Positions 1 to 8,224 of a stretch of 64,000 nucleotides of DNA are shown here, one piece after another. The stretch is taken from assembly GCA_045649405.1 (NCBI GenBank), contig JAZRPW010000007.1, positions 1 to 64,000 of the forward strand, read 5' to 3'. The notes under the pieces are model-generated. The model searched no databases. It saw only the letters and a list, made by a program, of their open reading frames with translations, and was not told the origin of the DNA. The DNA is from RUG11462 sp045649405. Its GTDB lineage: Bacteria; Bacillota; Clostridia; Oscillospirales; Acutalibacteraceae. A program made the translations under genes and the position numbers. Every line of letters starts with the position of its first letter. The stretch's first letter is position 1.

Positions 1-2
1 TT

Positions 3-758
3 TTATTTGTTGGGTTTATTGGAACACAACTCAACCAACTTTTAAAGGTTATTTTTAGAATTGAACGTCCTTGGATAATCGACAAGAATTTTAAGCCGGT
101 TGAAGGGTCTATCGGCAGGGCTGATGGCTACTCTTTCCCAAGCGGACATACACAAAGCGCTGTTGGTACTTTTGGCGCTATTGCTCGTTGGACAAAAAAT
201 AATATTTTGCGCATTGTCTGTGTTATTCTATTTGCATTAGTTGGCTTTTCGAGAATGTATTTAGGCGTTCATACTCCTAAAGATGTTTTAACTTCACTTT
301 TTATAGCGTTTATATTAGTTTTTGCGCTCTACCCTATTATGAAACGCGCGCAAAACAATCCTAAAATTATGTATGCTTTATTCGGCGTTGTTATCGCTTG
401 GTCATTTGCGCAAGTTTTGTTTATGGAATTGTACCCATTCCCTGCTGATGCTAACGGCGAAGAGCTATTTTCTGGCGCTAAAAACGCTTACAAACTTTTA
501 GGCGCTGTTGTTGGTATGCTTATTGCTTATATTGTTGATAAAAAATATATAAACTTTTCAACCAAAGCAGTTTGGTGGGCACAGATTATTAAGGTTGTTT
601 TTGGTCTTGGCATTACAATCGGACTTCAAAAACTCGGTTACACAGTTTTTGGCCTTTTCTGCTCTGATATGATGGTAAGAGCTTTAACTTATTTTACAAT
701 GGTTATTTTTGCAGGTTGCATTTGGCCACTAACTTTTAAATGGTATAAAAAGAAATAG
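3..758 (+). CDS. PAP2-family phosphatase, 5' end outside window
   Basis: Membrane phosphatidic-acid-phosphatase-type enzyme, expected to dephosphorylate a lipid phosphate or polyprenyl pyrophosphate at the membrane. The frame is open from base 3, so the gene starts upstream; a TTG at 207 is internal. The three PAP2 motifs are present in order: K..RIERPW near base 45-100, YSFPSGHTQSA near 130-160, and SRMYLGVHTPKD near 249-287. Several hydrophobic segments follow, and the C-terminal third (about 110 residues) is an extra membrane region beyond the catalytic core. It ends before a bidirectional terminator. The substrate cannot be told from sequence; undecaprenyl pyrophosphate or another lipid phosphate are both possible. 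Confidence 0.88.
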   Translation, partial: LFVGFIGTQLNQLLKVIFRIERPWIIDKNFKPVEGSIGRADGYSFPSGHTQSAVGTFGAIARWTKNNILRIVCVILFALVGFSRMYLGVHTPKDVLTSLFIAFILVFALYPIMKRAQNNPKIMYALFGVVIAWSFAQVLFMELYPFPADANGEELFSGAKNAYKLLGAVVGMLIAYIVDKKYINFSTKAVWWAQIIKVVFGLGITIGLQKLGYTVFGLFCSDMMVRALTYFTMVIFAGCIWPLTFKWYKKK

Positions 759-767
759 ATTAAAAAT

Positions 768-799
768 AAAAAATCCGCTTCATAAGAAGCGGATTTTTT
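768..799. terminator. Bidirectional intrinsic terminator
   Basis: A 14-bp stem (AAAAAATCCGCTTC / GAAGCGGATTTTTT) with a 4-base loop lies between the convergent PAP2 and lipoprotein genes, with T-runs on both strands. Confidence 0.9.
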
Positions 800-827
800 G
801 CTATTAATAACATTTATAAATAATATT

Positions 828-1484
828 CTATTCAACCTTTTCGATTACATCAAAATACAATTTACCATCTGCTAAAACCATTGGATAATCTGTGCCTTTG
901 CAATTAAGCCAAAGAATATCATCTTCTAATCGATATTCACCTTCACGTGTTTCTTCTTTTTCAATATCCAACCCAATATTGTGAGCAATCCAATAGTTTG
1001 TAGTATATGTACCATCTTCATTTAATTTCAAAGAAATTTGATATGTACGATTAATATCACCAAAGTTTCCTTCAAAAGATTGATTAGAACGACCGTTTTC
1101 ATCAAAACTCGGTTCTAAACCATAGTCTTTATCTTCTTCAAAACAATCCATAAACCCTGTTTTATAGTAGATGTTATCTTTTTTAACAAAAGTAAGCTCT
1201 ACTGAATCTTTTGGCTTTACAGTAAATCCGTTGTCGTTTATGGTATATGTTCCTTTTTCTCCTTGTTTTGTATCGAAAGTAGTGTTTTCATTAAGATAAT
1301 ATTCGTCTTCTAAGAATATACCAACTGTTCGATATGTTCCATATACTTGTTGTGGTTGAGTAGTTTCTTGTTGAACACTCTCTTTTTCAATATTGGTTTC
1401 GGCATCCTTTACTGAATTGCCACTACATGCACAAAAACTTAAAAAAATTGTTATTACTAACATCAATGAATATATTTTTCTCAT
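828..1484 (-). CDS. Putative lipoprotein of unknown function
   Basis: A 218-residue exported lipoprotein. The N-terminus is a typical lipoprotein signal: basic MRKIYS, a hydrophobic core, then SFCAC-SGN with a lipobox cysteine at about residue 20. A charged Gln/Glu/Thr-rich linker follows to about residue 47, then a beta-rich domain with YGTYRT, GTYTIND and EGEYRLEDD stretches that resembles small calycin-like or lipocalin-like lipoproteins of Clostridia. I do not recognise a specific family. The ATG follows an AAAGGA site. The nearest promoter I can read is at 1763-1791, about 270 bases upstream, so the gene has a long leader or is cotranscribed with the small ORF at 1540-1740. Confidence 0.7.
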   Translation of the reverse strand: MRKIYSLMLVITIFLSFCACSGNSVKDAETNIEKESVQQETTQPQQVYGTYRTVGIFLEDEYYLNENTTFDTKQGEKGTYTINDNGFTVKPKDSVELTFVKKDNIYYKTGFMDCFEEDKDYGLEPSFDENGRSNQSFEGNFGDINRTYQISLKLNEDGTYTTNYWIAHNIGLDIEKEETREGEYRLEDDILWLNCKGTDYPMVLADGKLYFDVIEKVE

Positions 1485-1539
1485 TTTTAAAAATCCTTTC
1501 TAAATTAAATTTTGTTTAAAACTAAAATATATCTCCTTT

Positions 1540-1740
1540 CTAAAGTTTCGCGCAATAAAAAAATGCGCCCACCGAAGTAGACGCATAAAAAACGCAAACT
1601 CCGATAGTCGCCAAACTAATTATGCAAAATGGTATTAACCAAACCCATAATGGAATTTGCATTTTTATCAAATTCACCGAGTTTGGTAAGCAGTAACAAG
1701 AAGGTATAATACTCCTATAAACAAAAATACCACTTTGCAT
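1540..1740 (-). CDS. Possible small membrane peptide in a long leader
   Basis: An open frame of 66 codons lies between the promoter at 1763-1791 and the lipoprotein gene. Its second in-frame ATG (1662) would give a 40-residue peptide that is mostly one hydrophobic segment (VWLIPFCIISLATIGVCVF). The first ATG has no ribosome site and the second only a distant GGTGA. I do not recognise it. It may be a real small membrane protein, or the stretch may simply be the untranslated leader of the lipoprotein gene. Nothing else is visible in the 390 bases between the lipoprotein and flavoprotein genes apart from the promoter and terminator listed. Confidence 0.25.
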   Translation of the reverse strand: MQSGIFVYRSIIPSCYCLPNSVNLIKMQIPLWVWLIPFCIISLATIGVCVFYASTSVGAFFYCAKL

Positions 1741-1762
1741 ATTAAATTAGTTTGGCATATAT

Positions 1763-1791
1763 ATTATAACATACTTTTTCTAATTTTTCAA
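1763..1791 (-). promoter_or_regulatory. Sigma-A promoter, small ORF/lipoprotein
   Basis: TTGAAA (1791-1786), 17-base spacer, TATAAT (1768-1763) on the minus strand. Start of transcription is expected near 1756. Confidence 0.7.
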
Positions 1792-1846
1792 ATCCTTTTT
1801 TCTTTTTTATTTAAAGCAGCAACAAATGAATCAAAATCAACTAAAA

Positions 1847-1870
1847 ACTCCGCTTCATTTGAAGCGGAGT
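1847..1870. terminator. Terminator after the flavoprotein gene
   Basis: Stem ACTCCGCTTC / GAAGCGGAGT with loop ATTT, flanked by A- and T-runs. It shares the CCGCTTC/GAAGCGG core with the terminator at 768-799. Confidence 0.85.
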
Positions 1871-1874
1871 TTTT

Positions 1875-3431
1875 TTATTTTTCTTCATGATAATCTTTTT
1901 CGGTGTTTACATTCCAAATGTTTGATTTGTCAGCCACACCGTTAATTATATTTTCAACTGTGTTAAATGCAGTTGCCATTGAATGGTCCATATTATTGTA
2001 TCTATGTTGGCCATTTCTGCCAACGCAATAAAGGTTGCTAAATTTATCAAGATATTCAGTTATATAATCAATATAAGCATAACCATCAAAATAAGCAGGA
2101 TAAGCTTTTTTAACCTTTTCTCTATGAGCATCAAGCACATCATCTTGATAGATAACACCCATTGAAACTAGCTCATTTACGGCAAATTTAATGCACTCGC
2201 CATCTTCTAAATTCCAAAAGGCATCGCCCTCATCACAGAAGTATTCAAGCCCAATCCAAACAGTGTTTTCAGGAGATGCCACCATGTAAGGCGACCAGTT
2301 GTTGAAAATTTGAATTCTGCCCAATTTTACATTGGTATCTTGCACATAAATCCAACAGTCTGGAATGATGTTTGAAAGGGTTTTAAAGTTTGTTTTGTTT
2401 TCAAGATTTAACTTGTTAACAAGCAAACCAACTGTTACAAAATCACGGTAAGGCAATGTTTTTGCTGCATTTCTAACCTCTGGTGGAATGTTGCCACCTT
2501 CAATTCCTGCAACCAAATCTTTAACTGGCATTGAAGAAATGAAAATGTCTGCATCAATTTTCATTTTTTTGCCGTTTTGCTCAAACACAACAGATTTTAC
2601 TTTGCCGGTTGTTTCATCAACAATCACTTTTTCAACCTTTGAACCAAAAAGAATTTTGCCACCCAAATCAGTAAAACGGTTTGCAACTGTTTCCCACAAT
2701 TGACCCGGACCGAATTTTGGGTAGTGGAATTGTTCAATGAGTGAAGTTTCAACTGTTTTTGATTTTGAGCCAAAAATTTTGCCAAAAGCGTTTTTAATTA
2801 CACCAGCAATTGACAAGCCTTTTACCCTTTGCGAGCCCCAGTCTGCCGAAATGACACTTGGGTGTCTGCCCCAAAGTTTTTCGGTGTAACCTTCAAAAAA
2901 CATTGAATAAAGCACCTTGCCAAAACGATTGATATAAAAGTTTTCAAGCGAGGTTTCAGGCAATTTTACAAAGCAAGATTTGAGATAAGAAAAGCCGGCT
3001 TTAACAGTTGTTGCAAAGCCCATTCCTTTGAGTGTGTTCCACGAAAGTGAAATTGGGTAATCAAAAAATGTGTTTTTATAATAAATTCTTGAAACCCTAT
3101 CACGAAGAAGCATTACTCTGTCAACTTCTTCTGGGTCTGGACCATTTTGCGCTAAATCTTTTCTTCTTTTTAACACCAAGTCATCAAAGGCAGGAGCGCC
3201 TTGAAGTGGCATTATTTCTTCCCAAAACGCATTTACACGCTCATCTTTTGAAAAGAATCTATGACCGCCAATATCCATTCGGTTGCCGTTGTAATAAACA
3301 GTTTTAGAAATGCCACCAATCTCATTAGATTCTTCCAAAATTACCACGTTATAATCTTTTGAATTTTTCAACAATTCATAACCTGCGGTAAGCCCTGCCG
3401 GACCTGCACCGATAATTACTACGTTTTTCAG
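1875..3431 (-). CDS. UDP-galactopyranose-mutase-like FAD protein, CTG start
   Basis: A flavin-dependent oxidoreductase of the amine-oxidase/UDP-galactopyranose-mutase superfamily, probably acting on a nucleotide sugar or isoprenoid for the cell envelope. The first ATG-like start (TTG at 3374) would remove the FAD-binding Rossmann motif. Reading upstream in frame gives VVIIGAGPAGLTAGYELL, the expected GxGxxG dinucleotide fold, back to a CTG at 3431. That CTG is preceded by AAGGAGAG at good spacing and an in-frame TAA lies just upstream, so no ATG/GTG/TTG start can include the motif. The protein is then 518 residues. Other family signatures are GGHRFFSKDERVNAFWEE and the C-terminal FAD contact GRNGQHRYNNMDHSMATA. 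Exact substrate unknown. Confidence 0.85.
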   Translation of the reverse strand: MKNVVIIGAGPAGLTAGYELLKNSKDYNVVILEESNEIGGISKTVYYNGNRMDIGGHRFFSKDERVNAFWEEIMPLQGAPAFDDLVLKRRKDLAQNGPDPEEVDRVMLLRDRVSRIYYKNTFFDYPISLSWNTLKGMGFATTVKAGFSYLKSCFVKLPETSLENFYINRFGKVLYSMFFEGYTEKLWGRHPSVISADWGSQRVKGLSIAGVIKNAFGKIFGSKSKTVETSLIEQFHYPKFGPGQLWETVANRFTDLGGKILFGSKVEKVIVDETTGKVKSVVFEQNGKKMKIDADIFISSMPVKDLVAGIEGGNIPPEVRNAAKTLPYRDFVTVGLLVNKLNLENKTNFKTLSNIIPDCWIYVQDTNVKLGRIQIFNNWSPYMVASPENTVWIGLEYFCDEGDAFWNLEDGECIKFAVNELVSMGVIYQDDVLDAHREKVKKAYPAYFDGYAYIDYITEYLDKFSNLYCVGRNGQHRYNNMDHSMATAFNTVENIINGVADKSNIWNVNTEKDYHEEK

Positions 3432-3461
3432 TTTTATCTCTCCTTAATATTTATAAAGATT

Positions 3462-3490
3462 ATTATACTATATTTTTTGATTTAAGTCAA
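3462..3490 (-). promoter_or_regulatory. Sigma-A promoter of the flavoprotein gene
   Basis: TTGACT (3490-3485), 17-base spacer, TATAAT (3467-3462). The TGA inside the -35 box is also the stop codon of the upstream radical SAM gene. Transcription should start near 3455, which leaves a leader of about 24 bases and supports the CTG start at 3431. Confidence 0.8.
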
Positions 3491-4365
3491 ACTCCGATTA
3501 ATTCTTCGAAATTTGGAATGAACGATTCATCGGCAGTTTCGCCTTCTTGAATAAAGGCATTTTCAATGCCAAGTTCAAGGGCAAAGTCAATTATTTCATC
3601 ATATTCTTCATTGGTTAATTTTTTGTTAAGTTCTTTGAATTCACACTCGCCCATTGGGGTGTATTGATTCATAATGCTAATAACTATTTCATCGCCATAC
3701 TCACGATAAAGATACTCGATTATATCTTTTGAATCATCAGTTTGTTCAGGCAAACACAAATGGCGCACAATTACGCCTTTTTTCATTATTCCATCATCAA
3801 AATATTCTGGTTTGCCAGTTTGCAAAAACATTTGTTTAAGCGCTTTTTTTGCGATTTCTGGGTAGTTTTCGCAATGCGAATATTTTTTTGCAATTTCAGG
3901 CGAAAAATATTTAAAATCGGTTAAAAATATATCAACAACGCCTTGCAAACTTTTAATCATTTGACTATCACAATAGCCACTTGTGTTATAAACAATTGGA
4001 ATGTTAAGCCCTTGTTGTTTTGCTTTTATTACAGCTTTCTTTATCAAATGGGCATAGTGGTCAGGGGTTACAAGATTAATGTTATTGGCACCTTGATTTT
4101 GCAGTTCTAAAAAGATACAACTAAGACGCTCTGATGTAATTTCTTTGCCAAAACCGTTTGCGACTTGTTTATTTTGGCAGTAAACACATTTTAAATTGCA
4201 ACCTGAAAAGAAAACGGTGCCAGAGCCAGACTCTCCCGAAATGCAAGGCTCTTCGTAAAAATGCAATGCTGCACGAGAAATTTTCAAAGCTTCTCCCACG
4301 CCACAAACACCTTTTGTTTTGCTTCTTTCAATGCCACATTTTCTTGGACAAATATTACAAATCAT
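3487..4365 (-). CDS. Radical SAM protein, PflX-like (COG1313)
   Basis: A 292-residue radical SAM protein of the group annotated as putative pyruvate-formate-lyase activating enzyme homologs (PflX-like, COG1313). It starts with a cysteine cluster, CNICPRKCGIERSKTKGVCGVG, and carries the radical SAM cluster motif GCNLKCVYCQN at about residues 55-65. Downstream are conserved blocks such as NLVTPDHY and IVYNTSGY and the late IMNQYTPMG segment. The glycyl-radical target, if any, is not in this window, so the real substrate is unknown. Its ATG overlaps the stop of cca by four bases (ATGA), showing translational coupling. The last gene of the tex-cca unit. Confidence 0.85.
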   Translation of the reverse strand: MICNICPRKCGIERSKTKGVCGVGEALKISRAALHFYEEPCISGESGSGTVFFSGCNLKCVYCQNKQVANGFGKEITSERLSCIFLELQNQGANNINLVTPDHYAHLIKKAVIKAKQQGLNIPIVYNTSGYCDSQMIKSLQGVVDIFLTDFKYFSPEIAKKYSHCENYPEIAKKALKQMFLQTGKPEYFDDGIMKKGVIVRHLCLPEQTDDSKDIIEYLYREYGDEIVISIMNQYTPMGECEFKELNKKLTNEEYDEIIDFALELGIENAFIQEGETADESFIPNFEELIGV

Positions 4366-5693
4366 TTTAAAACCTTTAAATAATCAATTAATTTTTGTTT
4401 TTCGTTTTCTACTTTTTCATCAATTACCGATAAAAGTAATTTATTCAAAATTACACCAATTTCTTTTGAAGGTTTGATGCCAAGTTCAATTAAATCATTG
4501 CCGTTAAGTTTCAAATCTTTCAAACTAAAGCATTGATTTTCACGCTCAATTTTTTCAAAAATTTGCAAAAGTGAAGAAATGTACTCTTCCCTATCTCTAT
4601 ACTCTTTTGCGTGCGAAGAAGCATCTGCACGCTTGATTTTCAAAAGGTCAAAAAACAACTCTTTTGAATATTTTGACAAAAATCGTTTCACGCTTTTTTC
4701 TGTTGTAGCCACTTCTCTGTCGTGAATGTAAACAAGAGTTGAAACATAATCTTTAGTGGCATTATCACATTTTAAACGAGTTAAAATCTCTTTTGTCATT
4801 TTTTCTGATACTTTGTTGTGTGTATAAAAATGCCCAACGCCATTTTCATCGGTAAAATACACCTTTGGTTTGCCTATATCGTGAAAAAATGCTGCAAGGC
4901 GCAGGTTTTCTTCAGCAGGGATTGCGCTGACAGTTTTAACAATATGAGTATAAACATCATAACAATGATATTTTGTGTTTTGGTCAAATTGGAAGCAGGG
5001 TTTGATTTCAGGAATAAACTGTGCTATTACATCTTTAAACTGAAGCAAAACACTTTCTACACCTTTGCCTAAAAGTGTCTTTTTAAACTCGACAAAAATG
5101 CGCTCAACCGAAATGTTTTTTAACAAATGTTTGTTTTTGTGAATGCTTTTTGCAGTTTTCTCATCAATTTCAAACCCTAATTTTGAAGCGAAACGAACTG
5201 CGCGAAGAATTCGAAGTCCATCTTCAAAAAATCGCTTATCAGGGTCGCCAACGCAACGAATTACACCTTTTTTTAGGTCATCAATGCCACCAAAAAGGTC
5301 AATAAGCCCACGTTCTTCATTATAAGCCATTGCGTTTACTGTGAAATCACGGCGGCTTAAATCATCTTCAATATTGCTTGTAAAACAAACATCGGTTGGG
5401 TGGCGGTTATCAACATATTCCCCATCAATTCGGTAGGTTGTTACTTCAATATTCTCACCATCAACCACAACTGTAACGGTGCCGTGCTCTGTGCCGGTTT
5501 TGAACACCTTAAAATCTTTGAAAACATCAATCATCTGTTCCGGTGTGGCGTTTGTTGTGATGTCGTAGTCATTAGGAACAACACCCATTAAACTATCTCT
5601 AACACAACCACCAACAAGAAAGCCCTCGAAACCTGAGGACTTTAATGCTTTAAGTATTTTGTTTGCGCTTTTTGGAATGATGATTTTATTCAT
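4362..5693 (-). CDS. cca: CCA tRNA nucleotidyltransferase with HD domain
   Basis: Adds or repairs the 3'-CCA end of tRNAs. The N-terminal class II nucleotidyltransferase head has GGCVRDSLMG followed by DYDITT, giving the metal-binding DxD-type acidic pair, then the RRDFTVNAMAYN and RILRAVRFASKLGF blocks typical of the family. A C-terminal HD phosphohydrolase domain is indicated by FFHDIGKP near residue 268. At 443 residues the length fits bacterial CCA enzymes with an HD domain. The start is an ATG four bases from the stop of the 54-codon gene upstream. Confidence 0.93.
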   Translation of the reverse strand: MNKIIIPKSANKILKALKSSGFEGFLVGGCVRDSLMGVVPNDYDITTNATPEQMIDVFKDFKVFKTGTEHGTVTVVVDGENIEVTTYRIDGEYVDNRHPTDVCFTSNIEDDLSRRDFTVNAMAYNEERGLIDLFGGIDDLKKGVIRCVGDPDKRFFEDGLRILRAVRFASKLGFEIDEKTAKSIHKNKHLLKNISVERIFVEFKKTLLGKGVESVLLQFKDVIAQFIPEIKPCFQFDQNTKYHCYDVYTHIVKTVSAIPAEENLRLAAFFHDIGKPKVYFTDENGVGHFYTHNKVSEKMTKEILTRLKCDNATKDYVSTLVYIHDREVATTEKSVKRFLSKYSKELFFDLLKIKRADASSHAKEYRDREEYISSLLQIFEKIERENQCFSLKDLKLNGNDLIELGIKPSKEIGVILNKLLLSVIDEKVENEKQKLIDYLKVLK

Positions 5694-5697
5694 AAAA

Positions 5698-5862
5698 TTA
5701 GTTCTGCTTTCTTACAATTTTATACTCATCGCCATCACGAAAATAAGGGCATTTTTTGGTTTGAGTTATACGATAAACCTCATCTTCATCTAAAACAGCA
5801 GTACAAAAATATTCTTCATACTCTTCGTCATAGGCAAAATAAGCACAATTTTCGCAATCCAT
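5698..5862 (-). CDS. 54-aa DUF6472-like Cys protein
   Basis: A small gene between tex and cca. It encodes MDCENCAYFAYDEEYEEYF... ending in CPYFRDGDEYKIVRKQN (54 residues), with a CxxC pair at the N-terminus, a central FCTAVLDEDE block and a single CPYF near the C-terminus, which looks like a compact metal-binding fold. The pattern matches my memory of the uncharacterised clostridial family DUF6472. The ATG lies two bases after the tex stop and the stop is four bases before the cca ATG, so it is packed as an operon member. Function unknown. Confidence 0.85.
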   Translation of the reverse strand: MDCENCAYFAYDEEYEEYFCTAVLDEDEVYRITQTKKCPYFRDGDEYKIVRKQN

Positions 5863-5864
5863 TT

Positions 5865-8009
5865 TTACAACCCTTTCATTGTGAGTGAAATACGCTTTTT
5901 AGCAACGTCAACAGACATTACTTTAACATTAACAATGTCGCCAACTTTTAATACTTCTGAAGGGTGTTTGATGTATTTGTCACAAATTTGAGAAATGTGA
6001 ACAAGGCCGTCTTGATGCACACCGATATCAACAAACGCACCAAAGTCGATGATGTTTCTAACTGTGCCTTTAAGTTCCATTCCTTCTTTCAAACTTTCCA
6101 TTGACATTACATCTGTTCTAAAGGTTGGTTTTGGCAAGTCGTCTCTTGGGTCTCTGCCTGGTTTTGCGAGTTCTTTTGCAATGTCATTAAGTGTTGGCAC
6201 ACCAACGCCTAATTTTTCAGCAACCGAAGAAACACCCATTTTTTCTAATTTTTCAGCAAGGTCAATGATTTTGCCTTGTTTTACGTCATCTTTTGTATAA
6301 CCACAAAGTTCAATTAACTCGCCTGCGGCTTTGTAACTTTCAGGGTGAACGCCTGTGTTATCAAAAACATCTTTACCATCAACACGCAAGAAACCTGCGC
6401 ATTGTTCGAATGCTTTTGGTCCGAGTTTTGGCACTTTTTTGAGCGCTGCTCTTGATTTGTAAGCACCGTTTTCTTCTCTGTAAGCAACAATGTTGCCTGC
6501 AACGGTTGCGTTAATGCCCGCAATTCTTGATAAAAGTGGTGCAGAAGCTGTGTTAAGGTCAACACCAACTTCGTTTACACAACTTTCAACAACGCCGTCG
6601 AGCGCATCAGAAAGTTGCGCTTGTGGCATATCATGTTGATATTGTCCAACACCAATTGCTTTTGGGTCAATTTTAACAAGTTCTGCGAGTGGGTCTTGCA
6701 ATCTTCTTGCAATTGAAACTGCAGAACGAAGTGAAACATCATAATCAGGAAATTCTTTTGCTGCAAGTTTTGAAGCAGAGTAAACAGAAGCGCCTGCTTC
6801 AGAAACCACCATATAGCTTACACCACAATCAAGTTCACGAATTACATCTGCCGCAAACTCTTCTGTTTCGTGAGAAGCAGTACCGTTACCGATTGCAAAA
6901 CAGTCAACATTATGCTTTTTAACAAAGTTTTTAATAATTGCTTTTGCTTCTTCAACCTTTGAGTGTGGTGGTACTGGGTAAATTACACCAGTATCAAGCA
7001 CCTTGCCGGTACCATCAACAACTGCAACTTTACAACCAGTTCTATACCCTGGGTCAAGACCAATTGTTGTTTTGTTTTTTACTGGTGGTTGCAAGAGCAA
7101 TTGGCGAAGGTTGAGTGAGAAGACTTTGATTGCAGAGTCAGATGCGCGCTCTGTTAACTCACTTCTAATTTCACGAGAAACTGATGGGAAAATGAGTCTG
7201 TCATAAGCATCTTCTGCTGCTTCTACAACTAACTTACCACAGTAACTATCATTTTTAACGTGGTTTGATTTAACAATTGAGAGTGCTTTGTCTAAATCAA
7301 AATCAATGTTAACTTTTAAAAATCCTTCTTTTTCGCCACGGTTGATTGCAAGAATTCTGTGGCCTGGAATTTTCTTAACACTTTCTGAAAATTCAGCGTA
7401 AATTTCATAAACCGAAAGGTCTTCACCTGAACCTTTTGAGCAGATGGTTGCGCTTTCGTTCATAACAACTCTAAGGCGTTTTCTAATGTTTGCATCATCT
7501 GAAATGTTTTCTGCAATAATATCTTTAGCGCCTAAAATAGCATCTTCAACTGTTTCAACACCTTTTTCGCTATCAACAAACTCCTCGGCCTTTGCTAAAA
7601 CTGTAGTTTCATCACAGTCGCCGTCATAAATAAACTGTGCCAATGGCTCAAGACCTTTTTCTTTAGCAACAGACGCACGTGTTTTTCTTTTTGGTCTGTA
7701 AGGACGATAGATATCTTCAAGTTCAGTTAATGTTTCGGCATTTAAAATTGCTTCTTTGAGTTCATCTGTTAATTTGCCTTGCTCTTCAATTGTGTTAATG
7801 ATTTTTTCTCTTTGTTCATCCATATTGCGAAGATAAACCAATCTATCATTAAGTTCACGAATTGTTTGGTCGTCAAGTGAGCCTGTCATCTCTTTACGAT
7901 AACGAGCAATAAACGGAATTGTGTTGCCGTCATCAATTAATTTAACGGTATTTTCAACCTGAAAATCTCTTAATTTAAATTCTTCTTGTAGTTTTTTTAA
8001 AATGTCCAT
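5865..8009 (-). CDS. tex: Tex-family RNA-binding transcription accessory protein
   Basis: A nucleic-acid-binding protein of the Tex/YhgF family, thought to act in transcription and RNA turnover. Domain order fits the family: an N-terminal helical region with IPFIARYRKEMTGSLDD, a YqgF-like RNase H fold starting at IGLDPGYRTGCKVAVVDG, helix-hairpin-helix repeats (ISRIAGIN-type and VPKLGPKAFEQCAGFLRV segments) and a C-terminal S1 domain from about residue 635 (GTVRNIIDFGAFVDIGVHQD). I place the start at ATG 8009, with GGAG six to seven bases upstream, instead of the TTG at 8021, which overlaps that site. The protein is then 714 residues. Confidence 0.93.
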   Translation of the reverse strand: MDILKKLQEEFKLRDFQVENTVKLIDDGNTIPFIARYRKEMTGSLDDQTIRELNDRLVYLRNMDEQREKIINTIEEQGKLTDELKEAILNAETLTELEDIYRPYRPKRKTRASVAKEKGLEPLAQFIYDGDCDETTVLAKAEEFVDSEKGVETVEDAILGAKDIIAENISDDANIRKRLRVVMNESATICSKGSGEDLSVYEIYAEFSESVKKIPGHRILAINRGEKEGFLKVNIDFDLDKALSIVKSNHVKNDSYCGKLVVEAAEDAYDRLIFPSVSREIRSELTERASDSAIKVFSLNLRQLLLQPPVKNKTTIGLDPGYRTGCKVAVVDGTGKVLDTGVIYPVPPHSKVEEAKAIIKNFVKKHNVDCFAIGNGTASHETEEFAADVIRELDCGVSYMVVSEAGASVYSASKLAAKEFPDYDVSLRSAVSIARRLQDPLAELVKIDPKAIGVGQYQHDMPQAQLSDALDGVVESCVNEVGVDLNTASAPLLSRIAGINATVAGNIVAYREENGAYKSRAALKKVPKLGPKAFEQCAGFLRVDGKDVFDNTGVHPESYKAAGELIELCGYTKDDVKQGKIIDLAEKLEKMGVSSVAEKLGVGVPTLNDIAKELAKPGRDPRDDLPKPTFRTDVMSMESLKEGMELKGTVRNIIDFGAFVDIGVHQDGLVHISQICDKYIKHPSEVLKVGDIVNVKVMSVDVAKKRISLTMKGL

Positions 8010-8041
8010 ATTTTTCTCCAAAGTAAAATTATATTATATAT

Positions 8042-8070
8042 ATAATACTACTTTATATAGTAAATGTCAA
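8042..8070 (-). promoter_or_regulatory. Sigma-A promoter of the tex unit
   Basis: TTGACA (8070-8065), 17-base spacer, TATTAT (8047-8042), giving a start near 8035 and a short leader before the ATG at 8009. Confidence 0.8.
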
Positions 8071-8107
8071 TTGTTCTTAAAAATAAAAGTTTTCTGTAAA
8101 AAAAGTG

Positions 8108-8136
8108 TTGACTTTTGGGAGCATTTGTGATAAAAT
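8108..8136 (+). promoter_or_regulatory. Sigma-A promoter of rplU-prp-rpmA
   Basis: TTGACT (8108-8113), 17-base spacer, TAAAAT (8131-8136). Divergent from the tex promoter. Transcription should begin near 8143, at the start of the L21 leader. Confidence 0.85.
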
Positions 8137-8142
8137 AGTCAA

Positions 8143-8207
8143 GCCGCATATTAGGGGCATTGCGAAAAAAGAGGGTTTTTACCCCGCCCTATAGTAGCGA
8201 GTCTAAT
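8143..8207 (+). promoter_or_regulatory. Ribosomal protein L21 leader RNA
   Basis: The leader between the promoter and rplU folds as nested pairs. ATTAG near 8150 pairs with CTAAT near 8203, GGGC near 8155 pairs with GCCC near 8186, and an inner GGGT/ACCC hairpin spans 8173-8184. The position directly before rplU and the purine-rich unpaired stretch (GCGAAAAAAGAG) fit the Firmicutes L21 leader, believed to mediate autoregulation by L21. Confidence 0.75.
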
Positions 8208-8224
8208 AAAAAGGAAGAAAGATT

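Noticed and set aside
6314..6922. Other-frame ORFs inside tex (both strands)
   Set aside because: Their sequences are low-complexity shadows of the tex coding frame without ribosome sites or recognisable domains.
8009..8021. TTG at 8021 as the start of tex
   Set aside because: It overlaps the GGAG site that correctly spaces the ATG at 8009.
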